Below, piece by piece: positions 24,240-33,782 of a stretch of DNA of 44,401 bases (position 1 is the first letter of the stretch; each line of letters starts with the position of its first letter). The notes under the pieces were generated by a model. The model had not been told where the DNA came from and ran no database searches. It worked only from the letters and a program-made list of their open reading frames with translations. This DNA comes from Deltaproteobacteria bacterium. GTDB lineage: Bacteria > Desulfobacterota > SM23-61. Both the position numbers and the translations under genes were made by a program. The stretch covers positions 1 to 44,401 of the forward strand of contig VGSF01000033.1 of the NCBI GenBank assembly GCA_016875165.1, written 5' to 3'.

Positions 24240-25277
24240 TTACGGATATAAGGGAACAATGTCAATTCCCAACGATTCCTCGAGGCCTAGCATTAAATTC
24301 ATATTTTGGACGGCCTGCCCTGATGCGCCTTTGACAAGGTTGTCGATTGCCGAAAGCAAAATCAAACGCTTGTTCCTTTTATCGATTTTCAGGCCAATGT
24401 CGCAGTAGTTGGACCCGAGGACGTCCGCAGTGCCGGGAAGGATGTCTGGTGGATGGATGCGTACGAATTTTTCGTTGGCGTAAAAATTATGGTAGATATC
24501 CAAAATCTCGTTTTCAGAATATGGTCTTTCAAGGGAAGCGTAGATCGTGGACAGGATACCCCGTTTCATTGGAACCAAATGGGGGGTGAAGGTGATGACG
24601 ACTCTCTCCCCAGCCAACCGGCTTAGTTCTTGCTCGATCTCCGGCGTATGCCGGTGTTCGGCGACTTTGTAGGCCTTAAAATTTTCGCTCACCTCTGTAA
24701 AGAGGGAGGTCAGGACAGCAGACCTTCCGGCTCCGCTGACCCCCGACTTGGAATCGGCGATGATGGTTCGGTGGTCGATAAGCTTATTCTTTAAGGCCGG
24801 AGCCAGAGCCAGGATGATGCTGGTGGGATAACAGCCGGGATTGGCTACCAGGAAAGTTTTTTTAATCTCCTCCCGGTGAAGTTCCGGAATTCCATATACC
24901 GCATTCTTCAATAAGGCCGGGGCGGTGTGAGGCTCGTACCATTCCTCGTAGGCATTTGGGTCAGTTAGGCGAAAATCAGCGCTCAGATCCACGACCTTCA
25001 GGGCTCTTTGAATAAACCCCGGGACAACGTCCATCGCAGCCTTGTGGGGAAGGGCAGTAAAGAGGAAATCGCAGGCCTGCGCTAAAGGTTCAACCTCCAA
25101 GGGCTGGCAAACCAGATCTGTTTCCTTCATCACGGAAGGAAAGACTTTCCAGATTGGCTGGCCCACGTACCGCTCCGCGGTTAAAGCGGTCATTTTAACT
25201 TTAGGATGTCTGAGGAGCAGACGCACAAGCTCCAGGCCTGCATATCCAGTTGCTCCCACAACGCCCACGCGCATCAT
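24240..25277 (-). CDS. argC: N-acetyl-gamma-glutamyl-phosphate reductase (ArgC)
   Basis: Product of 345 aa from the ATG at 25277, which has GGGAG 7 nt upstream. The ATG at 25298 is in frame, but the family starts at MRVGVVGATGYAG. It performs the NADPH-dependent reduction of N-acetylglutamyl phosphate to the semialdehyde, the third step of arginine synthesis. Visible features: the GATGYAGLELVRLL nucleotide-binding start, the catalytic Cys149 in ANPGCYPTSI, the DSKSGVSGAGR loop and the AEHRHTPEIEQEL segment. It is preceded on the same strand by rplM-rpsI, an arrangement known in Geobacter-like bacteria. An intrinsic terminator lies between rpsI and argC. Confidence 0.96.
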   Translation of the reverse strand: MMRVGVVGATGYAGLELVRLLLRHPKVKMTALTAERYVGQPIWKVFPSVMKETDLVCQPLEVEPLAQACDFLFTALPHKAAMDVVPGFIQRALKVVDLSADFRLTDPNAYEEWYEPHTAPALLKNAVYGIPELHREEIKKTFLVANPGCYPTSIILALAPALKNKLIDHRTIIADSKSGVSGAGRSAVLTSLFTEVSENFKAYKVAEHRHTPEIEQELSRLAGERVVITFTPHLVPMKRGILSTIYASLERPYSENEILDIYHNFYANEKFVRIHPPDILPGTADVLGSNYCDIGLKIDKRNKRLILLSAIDNLVKGASGQAVQNMNLMLGLEESLGIDIVPLYP

Positions 25278-25319
25278 AACTTTTCTCCCATGATCCAAAG
25301 TAAAAGGGTTTTTGGGTGA

Positions 25320-25350
25320 AAAAAAGGAAGGCCGAAGAGCCTTCCTTTTT
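25320..25350 (-). terminator. intrinsic terminator after rpsI
   Basis: Read on the minus strand, AAAAAGGAAGGC pairs with GCCTTCCTTTTT around a TCTTCG loop and is followed by a T-run. It ends rplM-rpsI transcription just before the argC start. Readthrough into argC, or a separate argC promoter, would be needed. Confidence 0.75.
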
Positions 25351-25366
25351 CAGGGCCAAGGGTGAA

Positions 25367-25759
25367 TTACCGCTTGGAGTATTGGAATCTCTTTCGAGCC
25401 CCTTTCTGTCCGTATTTTTTACGCTCTTTAACCCGCGAGTCCCTGGTGATAAGGCCGGCCTTTTTGAGGATTTCGCGGAATTCATCCTTAACTTTCAGGA
25501 GCGCCCGGGTGACCCCGTGCCGGAGGGCGCCGGCCTGGCCTATATTTCCGCCTCCTTTAACAGTAGCGGAGATGTCAAACTGACCAACGGTTCCGGTGAG
25601 TTCGAAAGGCTGGTAGACCATCACTTTAGCCGTATCCAGGCTGAAGTAACTGCTAAGCTCTTGGTCATTGACAGTCACCTTGCCTGCGCCGGGTTTCATC
25701 CAAACTCGGGCGATAGATGTTTTTCTTTTTCCGGTGGCATAGTATGTTTTTTCGGGCAT
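25367..25759 (-). CDS. rpsI: 30S ribosomal protein S9
   Basis: Product of 130 aa. Family features: [19 protein letters not shown] at the start, the [20 protein letters not shown] loop and the basic tail [18 protein letters not shown], which reaches the P-site tRNA. It lies 11 bp downstream of rplM on the minus strand, the usual ribosomal pair. Confidence 0.98.
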   Translation of the reverse strand: MPEKTYYATGKRKTSIARVWMKPGAGKVTVNDQELSSYFSLDTAKVMVYQPFELTGTVGQFDISATVKGGGNIGQAGALRHGVTRALLKVKDEFREILKKAGLITRDSRVKERKKYGQKGARKRFQYSKR

Positions 25760-25770
25760 TTTCTTTTCCT

Positions 25771-26196
25771 TTACACAAAAGCCTGCGGTTGTTGCGCTTG
25801 ATGGGGATGCGCTTCGCCGGGATAAACTTTTAGTTTTTTTATAAGGGTTCGGCCTAATTTATTTTTAGGGAGCATTCCCTGGACGGCCATCGTAATCAGC
25901 CGCTCTGGCTTTTTCTCTTTCATTTTTTCGGCGCTGATCGATTTTAAGCCGCCGGGGTATCCCGAGTGGTGGATATAAAGCTTTTCTGTCCATTTTTTAC
26001 CGGTGAGGGTCACTTTCTCCGCGTTTACCACTACGACGAAATCGCCGGTGTCCACATTCGTGGTGAAGGTTGGTTTGTGCTTTCCCCGGAGGAGAATCGC
26101 CACGCGGGAAGCCAATCTTCCCAGGGTCTTGCCGCTGGCATCCACCAGATGCCACTTTCTTTCGACCTCCCCCTTTTTTGCATTAGGTGTCGCCAT
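25771..26196 (-). CDS. rplM: 50S ribosomal protein L13
   Basis: Product of 141 aa; an AGAGG about 10 nt upstream supports the ATG at 26196. Motifs: [39 protein letters not shown], the [12 protein letters not shown] loop and [14 protein letters not shown]13 is an early assembly protein of the 50S subunit. It is the first gene of the rplM-rpsI unit and has a consensus promoter at 26230-26258. Confidence 0.98.
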   Translation of the reverse strand: MATPNAKKGEVERKWHLVDASGKTLGRLASRVAILLRGKHKPTFTTNVDTGDFVVVVNAEKVTLTGKKWTEKLYIHHSGYPGGLKSISAEKMKEKKPERLITMAVQGMLPKNKLGRTLIKKLKVYPGEAHPHQAQQPQAFV

Positions 26197-26229
26197 GAAT
26201 AAAAACCTCTTTCAAGAAATTAAAAATTT

Positions 26230-26258
26230 ATTATAATTAATGAAATTTTCTGTGTCAA
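26230..26258 (-). promoter_or_regulatory. consensus sigma-70 promoter of rplM-rpsI
   Basis: On the minus strand there is a perfect TTGACA (26253-26258), exactly 17 bp, then a perfect TATAAT (26230-26235). The start would be near 26223, giving a leader of about 27 nt before the rplM ATG. This is the strongest promoter in the window. Confidence 0.85.
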
Positions 26259-26315
26259 CAAAAACTTATAAGCGCAAAAATGAATCATAGGCTTTATCCG
26301 GTCATCTAAATAATC

Positions 26316-28781
26316 ATGGAGAAAATAAAAGAACAATCAAATCAAATAGTATCTCTCCCTGTTACTGGGATGACCTGCGCTTCCTGTGCTGGAAGGATTG
26401 AAAGAGGCTTAAGCAGCCTCGAAGGGGTAAAAAAGGCTAACGTAAACCTGGCAACGGAAAGAGCTACGGTTGAATATGACCCCCGGGTTCTGGAGAAGGA
26501 AGGTATTATTCAGGCCATCGAAGATCTGGGCTACGGCGTTTCTAAACCTGTCGAAGAAGAAAAATTGTCCATCTCCATTGGCGGAATGACTTGCGCCGCT
26601 TGCGTAAACCGGGTGGAGAAAACTCTCAAGGGGATTCCGGGAGTTTCAAAAGCGGCCGTAAACTTAGCCACCGAAAAGGCTACTGTCCATTATCAGCCTG
26701 GTCTCCTGGAAAAATCCGGGTTGCGGAAGGCCATCGAGCATCTGGGTTACGAAGTACGCGGTTTTGAAGAAGAATTAGCCGACCGCGAGCAGGAAGCGCG
26801 GGTCCGGGAAATCCGCCGGCAGAAGCTCAAATTTATTTTCAGCGCTATCCTTTCTGCGGCCATCTTCTTCGGCAGCATGCCGGATTGGTTTCCCTGGTGG
26901 CCGAAGTTTCTTCAAGAGCATCTCGTCCTATTCCTATGCACCACCCCTGTTCAATTTTGGGCCGGGTGGCAATTTTACCGTGGCTTTTGGTCCGCCCTCA
27001 AACACGGCACTTCGGACATGAATACACTTATTGCCGTGGGAACTTCAGCCGCATACGGCTACAGCGTTGTGGTCACCTTCTTCCCGGGTCTTTTCAGGTC
27101 TTATGGGCTGGAGTTGGGGGTATATTATGACACATCGGCAATGATTATTACCCTTATCCTCCTGGGAAAGATGCTCGAGGCCATTGCCAAAGGTCATACT
27201 TCCGAGGCCATCAAACGCCTGATGGGCCTCAAGCCCAAAACGGCCCGGGTTATCCGCGGCGGAGAAGAAATGGACGTGCCGATGGAGGAAGTTCAAAGCG
27301 GGGATGTCGTCGTAGTTCGGCCCGGGGAGAAGATCCCGGTGGATGGAATGGTTCTTGAGGGCTATTCGGCGGTGGATGAATCCATGCTTACTGGTGAAAG
27401 CGTTCACGTGGAAAAAAATCCAGGAGACGAAGTGATGGGGGCGACCATCAATAAAACCGGGTCTTTCAAATTCCGGGCCATGAAAGTGGGCCGGGAAACC
27501 GCGCTGGCTCAAATCATTAAGTTAGTGGAAGAAGCCCAGGGTTCGAAGGCGCCGATTCAAAGGCTGGCTGACCGCGTAGCCAGCATTTTCGTTCCGGCTG
27601 TGATTCTTATCTCCCTGGCCACTTTTATTACCTGGCTCATCTTTGGACCCTCACCGGCTTTCACTTTTGCCCTGCTTAATTTCGTTGCCGTGCTGATTAT
27701 CGCCTGCCCCTGCGCCTTGGGACTGGCCACTCCCACAGCCATTATGGTAGGCACAGGCCGGGGGGCGGAAAACGGAATTCTGATCAAGAGCGGCGAAAGC
27801 CTGGAAAACATCCACCGGGTAAAGACCATTGTTTTCGATAAGACCGGCACGCTTACCCAGGGGAAGCCTGTTGTTACGGATATCGCCGTGAACGACGGCT
27901 ATCAGGAAGACCAGGTCCTTTTGTGGGCGGCTTCAGTTGAAAAAGGATCTGAGCATCCATTAGGTGAGGCTATCGTCAATGCCGCCAAAGAAAAAGGCCT
28001 GAGGCTTTCGCCTGTGGAAGCCTTCGAAGCCATCCCGGGGCACGGAGTTAAAGGGAAAATTGACGGGGTGCCCATTATCCTGGGAAATCTTAAGTTGATG
28101 GAAGAATATGGGGTAGAAGTGGATAAACTACGGGATCAGGCGGAAAAATTATCCGGCGAAGGCAAAACTTCGATGATCGTGGCCCGAAACGGCAGGGCGG
28201 CGGGAATTTTGGCCGTAGCCGACACGCTCAAACCAAATACCCGGGAAGCGGTGGAAGCTTTGCGCCGCATGGGTCTGGAAGTGATCATGATTACCGGAGA
28301 TAACGAGCGCACGGCAAAAGCCATTGCTTCCCAGAGCGGAATAGATCGGGTCCTGGCCGAAGTCCTGCCCTGGGAAAAAAGCCAGCAAGTGAAAAAACTT
28401 CAGGAAGAAGGGAAGATTGTAGCTATGGTGGGCGATGGTCTTAATGATGCCCCGGCTCTGGCGCAGGCCGACGTGGGCATTGCCATCGGCACGGGTACGG
28501 ATGTGGCCATGGAATCCTCGGACGTTACTCTCATCACCGGTGATCTAAGGGCTGTGATCGCGGCCATCCAATTAAGCAGGAGAACGATTCGCACCATCAA
28601 GCAAAATATTTTCTGGGCATTCATTTACAATATTCTGGGCATTCCGATTGCGGCCGGCATCCTCTATCCCTTCTGGGGTATCCTTTTAAATCCCATGATT
28701 GCCTCTGCAGCCATGGCCATGAGCTCCGTATCCGTGGTCAGCAACTCCCTCCGGCTGAAGCGCTTCCGCCCGCAAGGATAA
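26316..28781 (+). CDS. copA: copper-translocating P1B-type ATPase (CopA)
   Basis: Product of 821 aa. Two N-terminal heavy-metal domains bind copper: GMTCASC with Cys21/Cys24 and GMTCAAC with Cys93/Cys96. Eight membrane helices are expected, with the metal-passing CPC at 464-466 ([13 protein letters not shown]). The actuator loop has [11 protein letters not shown]. The phosphorylated Asp508 is in [12 protein letters not shown], and the HP pair is in [11 protein letters not shown]. The hinge is [20 protein letters not shown]. The last helix reads [20 protein letters not shown], typical of Cu+ exporters. It pumps Cu+ across the inner membrane. No CopZ chaperone or CueR-like regulator is adjacent. 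Confidence 0.97.
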   Translation: MEKIKEQSNQIVSLPVTGMTCASCAGRIERGLSSLEGVKKANVNLATERATVEYDPRVLEKEGIIQAIEDLGYGVSKPVEEEKLSISIGGMTCAACVNRVEKTLKGIPGVSKAAVNLATEKATVHYQPGLLEKSGLRKAIEHLGYEVRGFEEELADREQEARVREIRRQKLKFIFSAILSAAIFFGSMPDWFPWWPKFLQEHLVLFLCTTPVQFWAGWQFYRGFWSALKHGTSDMNTLIAVGTSAAYGYSVVVTFFPGLFRSYGLELGVYYDTSAMIITLILLGKMLEAIAKGHTSEAIKRLMGLKPKTARVIRGGEEMDVPMEEVQSGDVVVVRPGEKIPVDGMVLEGYSAVDESMLTGESVHVEKNPGDEVMGATINKTGSFKFRAMKVGRETALAQIIKLVEEAQGSKAPIQRLADRVASIFVPAVILISLATFITWLIFGPSPAFTFALLNFVAVLIIACPCALGLATPTAIMVGTGRGAENGILIKSGESLENIHRVKTIVFDKTGTLTQGKPVVTDIAVNDGYQEDQVLLWAASVEKGSEHPLGEAIVNAAKEKGLRLSPVEAFEAIPGHGVKGKIDGVPIILGNLKLMEEYGVEVDKLRDQAEKLSGEGKTSMIVARNGRAAGILAVADTLKPNTREAVEALRRMGLEVIMITGDNERTAKAIASQSGIDRVLAEVLPWEKSQQVKKLQEEGKIVAMVGDGLNDAPALAQADVGIAIGTGTDVAMESSDVTLITGDLRAVIAAIQLSRRTIRTIKQNIFWAFIYNILGIPIAAGILYPFWGILLNPMIASAAMAMSSVSVVSNSLRLKRFRPQG

Positions 28782-28837
28782 GAACAAATTCGTATCACTT
28801 TAGGGCTTTGAAAAAGCAGTTTGACCTCCTCTGTCAA

Positions 28838-29005
28838 GGCCCGGAGGCCTGGGCGGAACGCGCCGGAAGCATCGGCCGGGTCTCCGCTTGACCCCGAAGA
28901 ACCCTGCGCGTTTCCGCCAAAGGAGGCGGGGGGCATTTTCCCCGCCCCATTTCCGAAGAAATCAGCGCCTTATGATTCCAAGAGTTCCGCCCAGGCCTCC
29001 GGGCC
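28838..29005. repeat. GC-rich inverted-repeat element, copy 2 (168 bp)
   Basis: A perfect 20-bp terminal inverted repeat: GGCCCGGAGGCCTGGGCGGA at 28838-28857 and its complement at 28986-29005. The interior has GCGCCGGAAGCATCGG, a TTTCCGCCAAAGGAGGCGG hairpin and CCCCGCCCCATTTCC, then AGAAATCAGCGCC, shared with the other two copies. The remaining gene-free sequence (28782-28837 and 29006-29209) shows nothing recognisable. Confidence 0.75.
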
Positions 29006-29209
29006 AAGGATCCTCTCGGCCCTTACGCCCTACCTTTTCAAAGGGATCATGTGTTACCAAATTTCGAAATTTCCAGCATAGCTGTCAGATGAGCAATTAA
29101 ACATTTACTTGACCTGCCTATTTCCTTTTTGGTAAAAGGATTATCAGGACATTGCCAATCCGGTCTTGATTTTCCTGCTTTAAATCCAGCCCAAAAGGGG
29201 GGAGGGGAA

Positions 29210-30823
29210 ATGGAAATCATTTTTAAAAATGGAAACATCCTTACCATGGAAAAAACAGCGCCTAAGGCCGAAGCCATAGCCGTACAATTCGGCCGAATTT
29301 ACCAGGTGGGCCAGGGAGCGGAGATCGAAAAGCTGGCCACATCCGGGACGAAGATTATCGACCTAAAGGGGCAGACGGTACTGCCAGGATTTATCGACAC
29401 CCACAATCATTTTTGCCTCTATGCCTTGCTCACCGATCAAGCTGACTGCCGGCCAGCCGCTGGCTGTGTGCGGGGGGAGGATGTGGTGGAGGCCCTGAAG
29501 GCCAAAGCCGCAAAAACTCCGCCGGGAAAGTGGATCATGGGCTGGGGGTTTGCCCCTTATTTGCTTGATGACAAAAAAGAACTTACCAGAGTTGATCTGG
29601 ACAGGGCATCAAAAAAACACCCCATCTGCCTGGTTCATGTTTCCGTCCATGGGGCAGTAGTCAACAGCCTGGCTCTCAGGGAGTTGGGTTTCACCAAAAA
29701 AACGCCCGACCCTCCCGGGGGAGTCATCGCTCGGGACAATAAGGGAGAGCCAAATGGTATTTTGAGTGAATCCGCTTTTATGGGGCCTTTATTCTTCCAG
29801 AGCCCATCCATTTATTCCAAGATGATGTCCGAATATGACGGGGCAGGGAGAATAGAAATGATTTCCCGTTGCGCGGCCCGTTTCCTGAAACTGGGCATCG
29901 TCGGCGCCCATGACCCGTTCGTGGACCCACTGACCCTTGGCACCTACCAGGAAGCCGAGGATGCCGGACGTTTCCCCTTTCGCCTTTATGCTTACATTCT
30001 TAACCAATGGGCCGATCCCCTGATGGCTGCGGGGGTAAAACGAGGGTTCGGATCGGAATGGGTAAAAATCGGAGCCATCAAAATCTTCCTCGATGGAGGA
30101 ATGAGCAGCCGGACAGCAGCTGTTACCAAACCCTATGCCAGCCCTCCAGGTGCGGGCAAAGGAATTCTCAACTACGACCAGAAAGGAATTAACCGGGAAA
30201 TTGAAAAATTCGACCGGGCCGGGTACCAGATTTCGGTCCACGCCCAGGGGGACCGGGCTTTAGAGATGCTGCTCAAAGCATTCGGGCGGGTAATGGACAG
30301 AGAAAATCCCCTGCGCCACCATATTGTCCACGCCGGCAACCTCACCCCGGAGCAGATCGACCGGGTAAAAGAGTTGGGGCTATATATTACCAGCCAGCCT
30401 AATTTCTTCTCACTCCTCGGCGACGGGTTTATGGAAGCCTACGGCCCGGAGCGCTCTCAGAAGCTATACCGCTTTAAAACCATTCTCAAGCGGGGAATCA
30501 AATTGGGCTTCTCCTCCGATTGCCCGGTGGCTGAACCCAACCCCTTGATCGGAATTCGCGACTCCATCTGCCGGAGGACACCGAGCGGAAAAGAATTCGG
30601 GCCAGCGGAATGTGTAACGGCTGAACAGGCTTTGGCTTTGTACACCCGTGAAGCGGCTTATTTTTCCTTCGAGGAGGAGGAGCGGGGGACTTTGCAGGCG
30701 GGCAAAGTCGCCGACCTGATAGCGCTCGACAAAAATCCCCTGCATGTTCCCCCGCAGGAGATTTCCGACTGCCAGGTGAAAATGACCGTGGTCGGAGGAA
30801 AGATTGTTTATGATGGCCGATAA
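29210..30823 (+). CDS. amidohydrolase family protein (YtcJ-like)
   Basis: Product of 537 aa from the ATG at 29210, with GGGGAGGGG just upstream; the longer open frame back to 29129 is unsupported. The start IIFKNGNILTMEKTAPKAEA is the usual beta-sandwich entry of composite-domain amidohydrolases. The metal-binding strand is VLPGFIDTHNHFCLY. Later segments include ISVHAQGDRALEMLL, HHIVHAGNLTPEQI and GFSSDCPVAEPNPL. The C-terminus returns to the beta-sandwich (LQAGKVADLIALDKNPL). YtcJ-like members hydrolyse amide or cyclic amide bonds; the substrate is unknown. The stop codon lies inside the next gene, indicating translational coupling with the 2-hydroxyacid dehydrogenase. Confidence 0.85.
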   Translation: MEIIFKNGNILTMEKTAPKAEAIAVQFGRIYQVGQGAEIEKLATSGTKIIDLKGQTVLPGFIDTHNHFCLYALLTDQADCRPAAGCVRGEDVVEALKAKAAKTPPGKWIMGWGFAPYLLDDKKELTRVDLDRASKKHPICLVHVSVHGAVVNSLALRELGFTKKTPDPPGGVIARDNKGEPNGILSESAFMGPLFFQSPSIYSKMMSEYDGAGRIEMISRCAARFLKLGIVGAHDPFVDPLTLGTYQEAEDAGRFPFRLYAYILNQWADPLMAAGVKRGFGSEWVKIGAIKIFLDGGMSSRTAAVTKPYASPPGAGKGILNYDQKGINREIEKFDRAGYQISVHAQGDRALEMLLKAFGRVMDRENPLRHHIVHAGNLTPEQIDRVKELGLYITSQPNFFSLLGDGFMEAYGPERSQKLYRFKTILKRGIKLGFSSDCPVAEPNPLIGIRDSICRRTPSGKEFGPAECVTAEQALALYTREAAYFSFEEEERGTLQAGKVADLIALDKNPLHVPPQEISDCQVKMTVVGGKIVYDGR

Positions 30824-31823
30824 GGAAAAGTTCTTTGTTCCGGTCATTTTCGCCGACCGCTTCTTCATGTCGGCAAATGCCCTGGCAGACATAACCTTGC
30901 AGGGCGGGTATGCCTGGGCGGACGCTAAAGATCATTTTGACCTGGCGGAGAAGTTGACGGGTTCACCGTTCGTCCGGGTCATCGTGTCCGAGTATATCAA
31001 GATCAACTCCCTGATCCTCGAGCAGGCTCCGGGTTTAAAAGGCGTGATCGCCTACGGTGCAGGATACGACCATATTGATGTTGATTTTTTTACCAGCCGG
31101 GAAATCTTTGTCTGCAACTGCCGGGGAGAAAATGCCCAGGCAGTGGCCGAGCTAACCTTTGCCCTTCTTCTTTCCCTGATGAGAAGAATCCATCTTGCGG
31201 ATCATTTCATCAGAGAGAACGCCTGGAAGCGGACCGATAGCGCGGCCCTTCCTGAGTGGATTATGGGCAGAGAACTTTGGGGAAAAACCCTCGGGATCAT
31301 CGGCCTGGGACAGATTGGGTCGCGAGTGGCCCGCATCGCCCGCGGCTTTGATATGAGGATTTTGTCTTATGATCCCTTTGCCCAGATTAAAGAGGGGCTG
31401 GGGGTTGAAAGCGCGGCCCTTGAAGATATCCTTTCCAATGCGGATATTATTTCGTTGCACGTCCCCCTGACAGCGGAAACAGAGAAGATGGTCAATGCTC
31501 GAGCCCTAAGTTTGCTGAAACCGAAAGCGGTGTTGGTAAATACTTCCCGCGGGAAAATCATAGACGAACCGGCCCTGATAAAAGCGCTGGAACAGGGGCG
31601 AATAGGCGGGGCAGCATTGGACGTCTTCTCTAAGGAGCCGATTCCAAGCGGTCATCCCTTTTTTCGAATGAAGAATGTTGTGCTTTCACCCCACATGGGC
31701 GCGCTGACCCAGGAGGCCGGTGAGCGGCTCTCTGATGCGGTAGTAAGGCAGGTCCGGGATATTATGAACGGCCGGAGGCCGGAGTGCCTTATTAAAATAA
31801 GTGAAGCAATCAGCAGTCAGTAA
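30810..31823 (+). CDS. D-isomer specific 2-hydroxyacid dehydrogenase (second paralogue)
   Basis: Product of 337 aa. ATG codons occur at 30810 and 30813; 30810 is 11 nt after GGAGG. It overlaps the amidohydrolase by 14 nt, so the two are made together. Rossmann motif GIIGLGQIGSRVARIARGF; catalytic Arg in LVNTSRGKIIDEPALIKAL; Glu in AALDVFSKEPIP; His in VLSPHMGALTQE. A phosphoglycerate/glyoxylate-like dehydrogenase. The coupling suggests that the amidohydrolase product is, or is processed to, a 2-oxo or 2-hydroxy acid. Confidence 0.88.
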   Translation: MMADKEKFFVPVIFADRFFMSANALADITLQGGYAWADAKDHFDLAEKLTGSPFVRVIVSEYIKINSLILEQAPGLKGVIAYGAGYDHIDVDFFTSREIFVCNCRGENAQAVAELTFALLLSLMRRIHLADHFIRENAWKRTDSAALPEWIMGRELWGKTLGIIGLGQIGSRVARIARGFDMRILSYDPFAQIKEGLGVESAALEDILSNADIISLHVPLTAETEKMVNARALSLLKPKAVLVNTSRGKIIDEPALIKALEQGRIGGAALDVFSKEPIPSGHPFFRMKNVVLSPHMGALTQEAGERLSDAVVRQVRDIMNGRRPECLIKISEAISSQ

Positions 31824-31901
31824 TCAGCTACCGCATAATGGCTGAATTCTAAAAAACCATTTTCGACTTTCCCAGCGTTCTTAGCGGTATAAACGAACTT
31901 A

Positions 31902-33053
31902 ATGCGCATCCTGGCTCTCAAAGCTAAGGGTTATGTCCTCCCGGCCATCCATGATTCCATGGTCAGGGCTTTCCAATCAAGAGGTATTGAAGTCCTTGAC
32001 CTTCCCCTTCCTCAAAATCATCAGCAATATAAAACCCTGAGAGAGATCAGCCGAAGCGGATATGATGCCGTCTTTACTCTTGACCCCGGAGCAAAGACCG
32101 ACTTCACATTAAATATTAAAGAATTGCAATTATCTATTAAAATTCCTTGGATAATTTGGTTTGTTGATGATCCTGAAGGGTACGGCTTCCCGGATGATTT
32201 TGATCCCGATTGGACTCTGGCCTTCTGCTGGGATGGGGAGATCAGCCAGGGGAAATTTCCATGGAAGGGAAGGATGCTTGCTCATCTTCCTCTGGCAGCA
32301 GACCCATCGGTATTCTGGCCGGAGCGGGCGAATTCCGACCTTCTTTACCCGGGGGGTGTTTTTGTTGGTTCCACTGCTCATTCCAATGTCTTTTTTTCAG
32401 AGGTTTTTAGGAATACACCGGGGCTGGGAGAAGATGTTTTGGCTGTCTGGCGTTCCTACCAAAAAGATTTTAGCCAGCCGCTCCATAACCTGGCCTGGAT
32501 GGCTCTTGCCCCAAAAATCAACCATGAGTTTGATTCCATCCGGACAGAGCCTTTATCTCGACTTTGGGTCAAAGTATCAGTTTATTATGTCGGGATGATA
32601 AAGCGGAAGGAAATCGTTACAAAAGTTATAAAATTAGGAGGCGGGGTATTCGGGGATGGGGGGTGGACTAACTTGGTGGATAAAGGGGTTTATCTGGGCC
32701 GGGTTTTTTATGGAGATGAACTCAGGAAGGTTTATGGCGGCAGCGCCTTTACCCTGGACGTTCGCCAACCCCAGAGCCGGAGCGGTCTTACCCAGCGGGT
32801 ATTCGATGCCAGCGCCTGCGGATGTCCGGTTCTTAGTGAATGCTCCCCGGAGCTTGAAGATTTATTCGCCCCTGAAGAGGAGATTATGAGTTTTCGAAAT
32901 CTGGAAGAAGCCCTGGAGATGAAAAAACTTTATCTCCAGGACTCTACAGGCGCTCAGAAGAAAGGAGAAAAGGCCCGGCAAAAAGTTTTGGCTAAACACA
33001 CCTACCGGCATCGCGTTGAGGAAATCATAAAGGCTCTTCATAAATTCTTTTAA
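31902..33053 (+). CDS. CgeB-like family glycosyltransferase
   Basis: Product of 383 aa. The N-terminal part reads like a GT-B Rossmann domain (ILALKAKGYVLPAIHDSMV, IEVLDLPLPQN). A middle segment WIIWFVDDPEGYG is the pattern seen in CgeB-like proteins. The C-terminal donor-binding part contains VFDASACGCPVLSECSPELEDLF and EEEIMSFRNLEEALEMKKLYL. CgeB-type enzymes act on surface polysaccharide or maturation structures; the acceptor is unknown. There is no clear SD, and no other glycan genes lie nearby. Confidence 0.78.
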   Translation: MRILALKAKGYVLPAIHDSMVRAFQSRGIEVLDLPLPQNHQQYKTLREISRSGYDAVFTLDPGAKTDFTLNIKELQLSIKIPWIIWFVDDPEGYGFPDDFDPDWTLAFCWDGEISQGKFPWKGRMLAHLPLAADPSVFWPERANSDLLYPGGVFVGSTAHSNVFFSEVFRNTPGLGEDVLAVWRSYQKDFSQPLHNLAWMALAPKINHEFDSIRTEPLSRLWVKVSVYYVGMIKRKEIVTKVIKLGGGVFGDGGWTNLVDKGVYLGRVFYGDELRKVYGGSAFTLDVRQPQSRSGLTQRVFDASACGCPVLSECSPELEDLFAPEEEIMSFRNLEEALEMKKLYLQDSTGAQKKGEKARQKVLAKHTYRHRVEEIIKALHKFF

Positions 33054-33591
33054 AATCTGTCCTAATCGTCTTTCCATAATTCCTCCGTCCCCTAAGTCGT
33101 TGCCACTTGCTCACCCCATCCCTCTTCCCGCGTTCATGCCCTCCCGCTGGATTACGACACAGTCCCGTCCGAAAGGGGGGACGTTCGCGCAGAAAATGCA
33201 TAGAAGAATGAGAAAGAGTACTCTCTCAGTTATGGGAGATTTTAAGACCCAGACCAGATTTTTAAGGCCTAAAATCGGATTGAAATGGATTAGATCTTTA
33301 AGAAACAATGATCAGAGGTTCTGGCAAATCTCAAAATCTTTCGCTCAACCGTCATTCCGGGCAAGCGCAGCGCGACCCGGAATCCAGATTCTTCATGCTG
33401 CCCTGGCTTCCCGCTGAAGTTTATCCTGGCCAAAGCGGGGGCGGGAATAACAGACGGCGTTTAGGACTTTTGCCAGAGCCTCATAATATAAATCATAACT
33501 GAGGGATTACGAGAAAGAAGGAAACTACATTTAAAAAGACGCAAAGCACGATCTGCACGAATGTCCCCCTTTATGTCCCTGCCATTCAATT
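33054..33591. other. gene-free stretch with a REP-like hairpin
   Basis: A hairpin ATTCCGGG/CCCGGAAT lies at 33354-33383 within the common GTCATTCCGGGCAAGCG repeat pattern. The open frame at 33100-33417 has no domain, SD or usable codon pattern. No gene is called. Confidence 0.5.
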
Positions 33592-33776
33592 TTGATGAAC
33601 TCGTAAAAAGTACGAAAGCCCCCTTTCCCCGTCATTCCGGCGAACCCCGGATCGTGTCCGGGGCAGGCGCCGGAATCCAGTTATTTCAAAGAGTTATCAA
33701 ACCTCTGGACTCCGGTTTTCACCTGTCTGCCAGGCACAGGCAGGCCGGAGTGACGACTTTTTGCGAGGCCATTCAA
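33592..33776. repeat. palindromic repeat family 1, copy F
   Basis: Near reverse complement of copy E, with ends TTGATGAACTCGTAAAAAGT and TTTGCGAGGCCATTCAA and the same CCCCGGATCGTGTCCGGGG-type core. A 13-bp direct repeat (GCCATTCAATTTT at 33581-33593 and 33768-33780) flanks it and may be a target-site duplication. Confidence 0.75.
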
Positions 33777-33782
33777 TTTTAT

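Noticed and set aside
33100..33417. 105-aa plus frame after the glycosyltransferase
   Set aside because: Crosses a REP-like hairpin, has no SD and no recognisable domain.
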